A stretch of 8,842 nt of DNA from Clostridia bacterium (GTDB lineage: Bacteria; Bacillota_A; Clostridia; Oscillospirales; CAG-272). The notes beneath the pieces were generated by a model. The model did no database searches, was not told the DNA's origin, and was given only the letters and a program-made list of their open reading frames with translations. The translations under genes were made by a program, and so were the position numbers. The DNA is taken from NCBI GenBank assembly GCA_017935805.1, contig JAGBGV010000148.1:1-8842 (forward strand), given 5' to 3'. Of this stretch, positions 4,897-8,842 are shown in pieces (the stretch's first letter is position 1; each line of letters opens with the position of its first letter).

Positions 4897-5709
4897 ATGG
4901 AAGAAAAAATCGTACTGCTCTGCGGCAGGGATGTTGACTCTCTCACCGGGATAGATGCAGATTACATTGTAATATATGACCGAGGGGCTGAGGTGAGCGT
5001 GAACGAGCTGACCGCAATGGCTTCCGAAATGTCGAAAAAAGAGGGAGTATGCGCAGTTGTTTCCCGTGGCGGAATGGGTGCAAAGCTTAATTCCATGATA
5101 TATTCCGTAGCGGCAGGCAAGGGAGTTCCCGTTCCCTCGGGTGCTGTTGGATTCTCCCGTGAGACCGCTCCACGTCTTGTTAAGGCTCGCAAAAACGATA
5201 CTACCTCACTCATTATGGAGGCTGCAAACTGCGGTGTCGCGTTAAGCTCGGTTGCATACGAATCAAATGGCGGCATGAGATTCTCAAAACTTATCTCCCG
5301 CTGGTGGTCACTGTTCCTCTCCTCGCATATTCTGAAATATATATTCTCTTCCGTTGTGGCATTTGCTGTTGACTATGTGCTGCTTCTCTTGCTCAACAAC
5401 CTACTTGGCGGCATATTCCCGAAGCTGTCTATGGAAATTGCGGCACTTCTCGCGTGGCTTACTTCCTCAATTACAAACTTCACCATAAACCGCAGCTTTG
5501 TTTTCCGTTCAAAGGCTCATATATGGACAGCGCTGGGGGAATATTACGGCCTTGCCGCGGTGGTATTTCTGCTCAAGACTTATGTGCTTCTTGAGCTGCT
5601 CACTCGCGTGCTGTCAATTCCCCTCGGTATCGCAAAGCCCATTGCTGAGGTGGTGTTCTTCATCATGAACTACTTCATTCAGAAAAAGCTGATCTTCAAA
5701 AAACGGTAA
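4897..5709 (+). CDS. GtrA-family membrane protein with degenerate GT2-like N-terminal domain
   Basis: The protein has 270 residues. Residues about 145-265 hold four hydrophobic helices (near 145-170, 178-197, 213-240 and 245-262) and the family motif NFTINRSFVF (194-203), as expected for GtrA/PF04138. GtrA proteins are thought to help move polyprenyl-linked sugars across the membrane. Residues 1-140 resemble the second half of a family 2 (dolichol-phosphate-mannose synthase type) glycosyltransferase: ADYIVIYDRGAEVSVNEL aligns by eye with the usual DADLQ region, but the DxD is lost and the upstream nucleotide-sugar half is absent. The N-terminal part is therefore probably not catalytic. The start at 4897 has GAGG nearby and fits the promoter; a longer reading from 4795 would begin upstream of the transcription start. 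It converges on spoVG across a shared terminator. Confidence 0.87.
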   Translation: MEEKIVLLCGRDVDSLTGIDADYIVIYDRGAEVSVNELTAMASEMSKKEGVCAVVSRGGMGAKLNSMIYSVAAGKGVPVPSGAVGFSRETAPRLVKARKNDTTSLIMEAANCGVALSSVAYESNGGMRFSKLISRWWSLFLSSHILKYIFSSVVAFAVDYVLLLLLNNLLGGIFPKLSMEIAALLAWLTSSITNFTINRSFVFRSKAHIWTALGEYYGLAAVVFLLKTYVLLELLTRVLSIPLGIAKPIAEVVFFIMNYFIQKKLIFKKR

Positions 5710-5710
5710 A

Positions 5711-5750
5711 ACAAAAGATCCGTCATGTATTTCACACGCGGATCTTGTTT
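5711..5750. terminator. Bidirectional terminator between gtrA-like gene and spoVG
   Basis: AAGATCCG (5715-5722) pairs with CGGATCTT (5739-5746) around a 16-nt loop. T-rich tails exist in both directions (GTTTG on plus; TTGTTTT on minus). It serves both convergent genes, with the longer U tail on the spoVG side. Confidence 0.8.
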
Positions 5751-5758
5751 GATCGGTT

Positions 5759-6082
5759 TCAGATCTGTTCTGCCAGCTCGGCTTCTCTTGCTTCCATTGC
5801 CTCAGTTTCAAGCTCTGCGGCAACTCTTGCAAGCTCTTCTTCGTAGGCCTTGATAACCTCTTCTTCGAGCATACCTCTGAAGTCACCGTTAATAGGGTGA
5901 ACTATGTCGCGGTATGTTCCGTCGGGGTTCTTGCGGCTGGGCATAACAATGAAATTTTTATCTCTAACGCTGATTACCTTGATGTCGTGGAGTGCAAGCT
6001 GTCCGTCGAATGTCACGGACACGATAGCTTTCATAGGACCTTCGTCAAAAAGCTTTCTTACTTTGATATCAGTGATTACCAT
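5759..6082 (-). CDS. spoVG: SpoVG family nucleic-acid-binding regulator
   Basis: The protein has 107 residues beginning MVITDIKVRKLFDEGPMKAI. It carries the family's conserved blocks: SVTFDGQLALHDIKVI, the NFIVMPSRKNPDGTYRDIVH segment and PINGDFRG. SpoVG is a small DNA/RNA-binding regulator of Firmicutes, linked to septation and sporulation in Bacillus and to surface factors in other species. Typical proteins have about 85-100 residues; this one ends in an acidic, Ala/Glu-rich helix (residues about 79-107) that looks coiled-coil-like. ATG 6082 is chosen over upstream in-frame ATGs because AAGGGA lies eight bases before it and similarity begins there. It is divergent from murC and convergent with the GtrA-like gene. 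Confidence 0.94.
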   Translation of the reverse strand: MVITDIKVRKLFDEGPMKAIVSVTFDGQLALHDIKVISVRDKNFIVMPSRKNPDGTYRDIVHPINGDFRGMLEEEVIKAYEEELARVAAELETEAMEAREAELAEQI

Positions 6083-6118
6083 GGTGTTGTCCCTTCTTTT
6101 AATTAATTTTCCTGGCTG

Positions 6119-6147
6119 ATTATAATTATACTCCCACAATGTGAAAA
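6119..6147 (-). promoter_or_regulatory. Probable spoVG promoter
   Basis: Minus strand: -35 TTTTCA (6147-6142, four of six consensus bases), a 17-bp spacer and -10 TATAAT (6124-6119). A second TATAAT adjoins it at 6130-6125. No sigma-H-type AGGA/GAAT pair, as in Bacillus spoVG, was seen. Leader about 30 nt. Confidence 0.6.
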
Positions 6148-6164
6148 TGATTCATCGGAATCAT
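6147..6164. promoter_or_regulatory. 18-bp perfect palindrome between spoVG and murC
   Basis: ATGATTCATCGGAATCAT has perfect 7-bp arms around ATCG. It abuts the spoVG -35 and lies about 45 bp upstream of the murC -10, a good place for an operator acting on one or both genes. The protein is unknown; it does not match a Fur/PerR consensus closely. Confidence 0.5.
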
Positions 6165-6204
6165 AAATATTTTTTGAAAACTGTGTGTCTTTTTTTGAGA
6201 TATA

Positions 6205-6213
6205 TGTTATAAT
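6205..6213 (+). promoter_or_regulatory. Extended -10 promoter of murC
   Basis: TGTTATAAT is a TGn-extended perfect -10. No good -35 lies 17 bp upstream (T-rich sequence), which the TG extension could offset. The murC leader would be about 45 nt. Confidence 0.65.
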
Positions 6214-6265
6214 TATTGTAAAGACGAGTACTACAGCCTGAATCAAACATCAGAAAGGTTTAATT

Positions 6266-7693
6266 ATGGCTTTACCGAATACACATCTCGGCGCGGAGGC
6301 AATAGGCGCTCTGCTGGACGGGAAAAAGAAACTGTTTTTTGCAGGTATTGGCGGGGTGAGTATGAATGCCCTTGCCCACATCAGTCACCTGCGCGGACAC
6401 CTTGTGTCAGGCTATGACCGCACCCCTTCCGCTATCACTCACAAGCTTGAGGAGATGGGGATAACTGTCTACTACACGGCAGATGCGGCTCATGTGAAGG
6501 ACTGCGACGCGCTGATCTATACTGTTGCCATGCCGGCTGACAATCCCGAATACGCATATGCAAAGGAGAACGGCATACCGCTTATCTCCCGTGCGGACTA
6601 TCTCGGATATATCATGACCGGTTATCGCCGTCGTATCGGTGTATCCGGTACTCACGGCAAGAGTACAACTACCGCGATGATCGCCCGTGTTCTGTCTCAT
6701 GCAGGAGTAGATCCAACCGTATTCAACGGAGCGGCAATGAAGGAAACGGGAACTGTTGACATGATCGGCGGTGAGGGATACTTCGCTTTTGAGGCTTGCG
6801 AGTACATGGACTCATTCCTTGACTTCAATCCCACGGTTGCGGTGGTGCTTAATATTGAGCTTGACCACGTGGACTACTTCAAGTCGATTGGACAGATCCG
6901 GGATTCCTTTACAGAATTTATGAATCTTGCGGGCGAGGACGGATACGCGGTTATTAATATAAATGATAAGGACTGCATCCTTGCGGCAGACGGCGTGAAG
7001 AGCAGATGCATCACCTTTGCCCACGAAAATCCCGCTGCGGATTATTATTCGGACAATGAAGTTCTCACCGACGGATATCCCGAGTTTGACGTTTGCCGTC
7101 ACGGTGAGGTGCTTGCTCATGTGAAGCTGAGAGTTCCCGGGGAGCACAGCGTAAGTGACGCACTGGGTGCTTTTGCCGCTTGTGCGGTGTCGGGTATCGC
7201 TCCCGAGATCATCGCAGAGGGACTTTCGTCCTATGAGGGAATCGGCCGACGTATGGATAAGATGTGCGTGACAAAAAAAGGCGCAGTTTTGTACAGCGAC
7301 TATGCTCATCATCCTACGGAGATCGCAACAACTCTCAGCGGAGTTGACAAGATCTGCCGAGGACATCTCAACGTGGTATTCCAGCCTCACACATTCTCAC
7401 GCACGGCTGAATTGTTCGACGATTTTGTCAGAGCGTTTGCTGAATGCGGAGCGGACGAGATCGTGCTGTGCGATATTTATCCCGCAAGAGAGACAAATAT
7501 TTACGGTGTATCCTCAAGCGGACTTGCCGAGGCAATTGCACGGACAGGAAAGAAGTGCATCGCTGTTGACAGCTTTGATTCCGCTGCCGATTATGTGAAT
7601 TCCATCTCCGGCACAGGAGACGTGATCCTCGTCATGGGCGCGGGAGACGTTATTAAGGTGGCGGACACCATTGTGGAGAAGTACGGTGAATAA
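6266..7693 (+). CDS. murC: UDP-N-acetylmuramate--L-alanine ligase
   Basis: The protein has 475 residues, normal for MurC. It adds L-Ala to UDP-MurNAc with ATP in the cytoplasm, the first peptide-stem step of peptidoglycan synthesis. The N-terminal UDP-binding loop GIGGVSM is at 27-33 and the ATP P-loop GTHGKSTTT at 128-136. The Mur-ligase region includes FEACEY (about 175-180) and ELDHVDYF (198-205). The C-terminal domain has DYAHHPTE (345-352) and FQPHTFSRT. No catalytic motif is missing. ATG 6266 has AGAAAGG seven bases upstream. It is transcribed alone from the extended -10 promoter and closed by the terminator at 7697-7721. No other dcw-cluster genes adjoin it, as is common for murC in Firmicutes. 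Confidence 0.97.
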   Translation: MALPNTHLGAEAIGALLDGKKKLFFAGIGGVSMNALAHISHLRGHLVSGYDRTPSAITHKLEEMGITVYYTADAAHVKDCDALIYTVAMPADNPEYAYAKENGIPLISRADYLGYIMTGYRRRIGVSGTHGKSTTTAMIARVLSHAGVDPTVFNGAAMKETGTVDMIGGEGYFAFEACEYMDSFLDFNPTVAVVLNIELDHVDYFKSIGQIRDSFTEFMNLAGEDGYAVININDKDCILAADGVKSRCITFAHENPAADYYSDNEVLTDGYPEFDVCRHGEVLAHVKLRVPGEHSVSDALGAFAACAVSGIAPEIIAEGLSSYEGIGRRMDKMCVTKKGAVLYSDYAHHPTEIATTLSGVDKICRGHLNVVFQPHTFSRTAELFDDFVRAFAECGADEIVLCDIYPARETNIYGVSSSGLAEAIARTGKKCIAVDSFDSAADYVNSISGTGDVILVMGAGDVIKVADTIVEKYGE

Positions 7694-7696
7694 AAG

Positions 7697-7721
7697 AAAA
7701 GACCTCACCCGGGGTCTTTTT
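7697..7721 (+). terminator. murC terminator
   Basis: AAAAGACC (7697-7704) pairs with GGTCTTTT (7713-7720) around TCACCCGG, beginning three bases after the stop codon. A near-identical copy follows the next gene at 8433-8458. Confidence 0.88.
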
Positions 7722-7760
7722 AGACAACAGACACAATGATATTTTTGGAAAGGCGGAGAC

Positions 7761-8423
7761 GTGAAAAGTAAATACGTTTATGAAATAAGCTCTGCATATA
7801 CAGACCGTCCTTGTAAGTTTGAGCATTTCAGATTATCGGATAGGTATCCGAAATACGAAAATCTGATATACGATTTGAATTTTGTTGCGAAAAAGCCTAT
7901 GACAGCTATGGAAAAATCAATACTGTCGGAGCTTTTTCCTGCTGACAGCTTAGAAGAGGACGTGAGTCCGGATATAAACGTATTACGGGATGCTGCAGAG
8001 AAAAGTGTGGCGAGAAAGGTGTTCTTAAATGGCTTTCGCCAAGAGCATTTTGATTATATTGCGCCATTTATTAAAGACAAAGTAGAAGTGCTGTATCTGT
8101 TCAAATGCCCGAAGATAAAAGATCTTTCTGCTTTATCGGAGTTTTCAAGATTGGAATGCGTTTTAATGACCTGGAATAATTCACTTGAAAGCTTGTGGGA
8201 TATGAGGAATAACAAAGAGTTAAGAGCCCTTTCATTTAAAAATATTTCTAAGCTGGCTCACATCGAAACTTTGAAGGACTCGAATTTGGAGTACGTCTCT
8301 TTCGATAGCATAGATAATAGTAGCAACAGAAAGCAAATGCTGTTTGACAAAGCGGTTTTTGACGAGATGCCGAAATTAAAGCATTTAAGGCTTGTTTACA
8401 GCAGAGTTTTCGTAGATTATTAA
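7761..8423 (+). CDS. Leucine-rich-repeat-like protein of unknown function
   Basis: The protein has 220 residues. The start is GTG 7761, preceded by AAAGGCGGAG; the parallel ATG start of the truncated copy at 8498 supports it. The first 85 residues are charged and unrecognised. From about 108 on, leucine-rich-like units of roughly 22-25 residues appear: VEVLYLFKCPKIKDLSALSE, LECVLMTWNNSLESLWDM, LRALSFKNISKLAHIETL, LEYVSFDSIDN and LKHLRLVYSRV. The protein ends abruptly after the last unit, so it may be shorter than its relatives. No signal peptide or membrane segment is seen, suggesting a cytoplasmic protein-binding scaffold. Base composition is more AT-rich than in murC, which hints at accessory origin. 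No clear promoter was found. A truncated second copy follows, so this is a small paralogous family. Function unknown. Confidence 0.75.
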   Translation: MKSKYVYEISSAYTDRPCKFEHFRLSDRYPKYENLIYDLNFVAKKPMTAMEKSILSELFPADSLEEDVSPDINVLRDAAEKSVARKVFLNGFRQEHFDYIAPFIKDKVEVLYLFKCPKIKDLSALSEFSRLECVLMTWNNSLESLWDMRNNKELRALSFKNISKLAHIETLKDSNLEYVSFDSIDNSSNRKQMLFDKAVFDEMPKLKHLRLVYSRVFVDY

Positions 8424-8432
8424 GCAAACGGT

Positions 8433-8458
8433 AAAAAGACCTCACCCGGGTCTTTTTT
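8433..8458 (+). terminator. Terminator of the LRR-like gene
   Basis: AAAAAGACC (8433-8441) pairs with GGTCTTTTT (8449-8457) around TCACCCG, then T. It nearly duplicates the murC terminator, including the loop. Confidence 0.88.
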
Positions 8459-8568
8459 GATTAATAGATGCAAAGATATTTTTTGAAAGGCAAATACATG
8501 AAAATCGAACACGTTTATAAAATAGGCTCTGCATCACCGACTATATACTGTGAGCACATATTGCTTTT
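8433..8568 (+). repeat. Degenerate tandem copy of the 7697-7832 region
   Basis: Both stretches read in order: AAAAGACCTCACCCGGG with TCTTTTT, a short spacer, GATATTTTT, GAAAGG, a start codon, and then a related coding start (ACGTTTAT, AAATA, GCTCTGCAT). The duplication covers the murC terminator, the spacer and the beginning of the LRR-like gene. Confidence 0.8.
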
Positions 8569-8608
8569 TTTGAGATCCTTCGACTTCACTTCGTTACGCT
8601 CAGGATGA
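8498..8608 (+). pseudogene. Truncated second copy of the LRR-like gene, interrupted by a MITE-like element
   Basis: ATG 8498 has GAAAGG at 8485-8490. The reading begins MKIEHVYKIGSASPTIYCEH, which parallels MKSKYVYEISSAYTDRPCKF and then EHF of the upstream gene. About 25 codons in, the frame enters the inverted-repeat element at 8573 and stops at TGA 8606-8608 (36 codons in all). No LRR region follows beyond the element, so the rest of the gene has been lost. It is either a dead paralog or a partial tandem duplication that never contained the whole gene. Confidence 0.75.
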
Positions 8609-8700
8609 CGTGACATGACGTTAGTTGTTATGCTCCAAGGATGACAAGGAGTATTATTTGTCATCCTGAGCGAAGGGTACCACCAGTAGTCGAAGGATCT
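8573..8700. mobile_element. MITE-like inverted-repeat element, 128 bp
   Basis: Perfect 13-bp terminal inverted repeats: AGATCCTTCGACT (8573-8585) and AGTCGAAGGATCT (8688-8700). A second perfect 12-bp pair lies inside: GCTCAGGATGAC (8598-8609) and GTCATCCTGAGC (8660-8671). If the ends are set at GATCC...GGATC, a 3-bp direct repeat TGA flanks it. No ORF lies inside, so it would need a transposase in trans. The string GTCATCCTGAGCGAAGG is, from memory, a widespread bacterial extragenic repeat. It sits in the truncated LRR copy. Confidence 0.8.
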
Positions 8701-8742
8701 GATCATTTTTCTTGCTTTACCAGGCATCAGTCTGTAAACAAC

Positions 8743-8775
8743 AAAAAACGGAGTTATCACACTCCGTTTTGTTTT
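8743..8775. terminator. Strong intrinsic terminator near the right edge
   Basis: AAAACGGAG (8745-8753) pairs with CTCCGTTTT (8762-8770) around TTATCACA, with TTTTGTTTT on the plus strand and TTTTTTG on the minus strand. It may have ended the original second LRR gene or a gene entering from the right on the minus strand. Confidence 0.8.
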
Positions 8776-8842
8776 GCCCATACACAACCACCAGTAATGC
8801 TGGAGGATAAAGCTTTAGTATTAAGGCTCCTTCCGGGAGGGA
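8776..8842. other. Right-edge stretch, no gene recognised
   Basis: No supported coding start is seen. The last bases (GGCTCCTTCCGGGAGGGA) contain an imperfect inverted repeat resembling the edge of another GC-rich extragenic repeat; the window ends inside it. Confidence 0.3.

Noticed and set aside
6119..6200. Sigma-H promoter for spoVG, as in Bacillus
   Set aside because: No AGGA/GAAT pair at proper spacing; a sigma-A-like pair fits better.
6812..7390. 192-codon minus-strand ORF
   Set aside because: Lies wholly within murC in antisense; no promoter, ribosome site or recognisable protein features.

Overview
The window looks like chromosomal DNA of a Gram-positive, low-to-mid GC Clostridia member (Oscillospiraceae/Ruminococcaceae-like, probably gut or rumen). 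The reasons are a clear SpoVG, AGGAGG-type ribosome sites, sigma-A promoters with 17-bp spacers, U-tailed intrinsic terminators at almost every gene end, a class II tRNA-Leu without encoded CCA, and extragenic repeats that I associate from memory with this group. No species can be named.

Layout. (1) 1-1581, minus strand: an M13-family zinc metallopeptidase, cut by the left edge, with its own promoter. (2) 1721-4631: an accessory-looking block. Three units, each made of a tRNA-Leu 3' end or remnant, a minus-strand terminator and an extragenic repeat, lead away from an intact minus-strand tRNA-Leu(CAG) at 4549-4631. A plus-strand two-gene operon sits between the second and third units. It encodes a predicted ABC-class ATPase (PF09818/COG3044 type) and, overlapping by ATGA, a small XRE repressor-like protein. 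(3) The operon has an elaborate 325-nt leader: a consensus promoter overlapped by a perfect palindrome, a 17-codon leader ORF with a strong ribosome site, two successive terminators, and a 24-codon ORF overlapping the ATPase start. Part of the first leader ORF is perfectly complementary to the 5' arm of terminator 1, and the 3' arm of terminator 1 can pair with the 5' arm of terminator 2. This is the layout of a transcription attenuator. (4) 4834-5709: a GtrA-type four-helix membrane protein with a degenerate glycosyltransferase-2-like N-terminal part. It converges on spoVG (5759-6082, minus) over a shared bidirectional terminator. (5) spoVG and murC (6266-7693, plus) diverge from a 183-bp region holding an 18-bp perfect palindrome. 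(6) 7761-8608: a leucine-rich-repeat-like protein of unknown function, followed by a second, truncated copy of its terminator, leader and N-terminus. A 128-bp MITE-like inverted-repeat element interrupts that copy. The window ends just after another terminator.

The housekeeping parts (tRNA-Leu, spoVG, murC) are ordinary. The parts worth attention are the ATPase/XRE operon with its leader, the tRNA-linked repeat array around it, and the duplicated and interrupted LRR locus. All statements come from reading the sequence; no folding program or database search was run.
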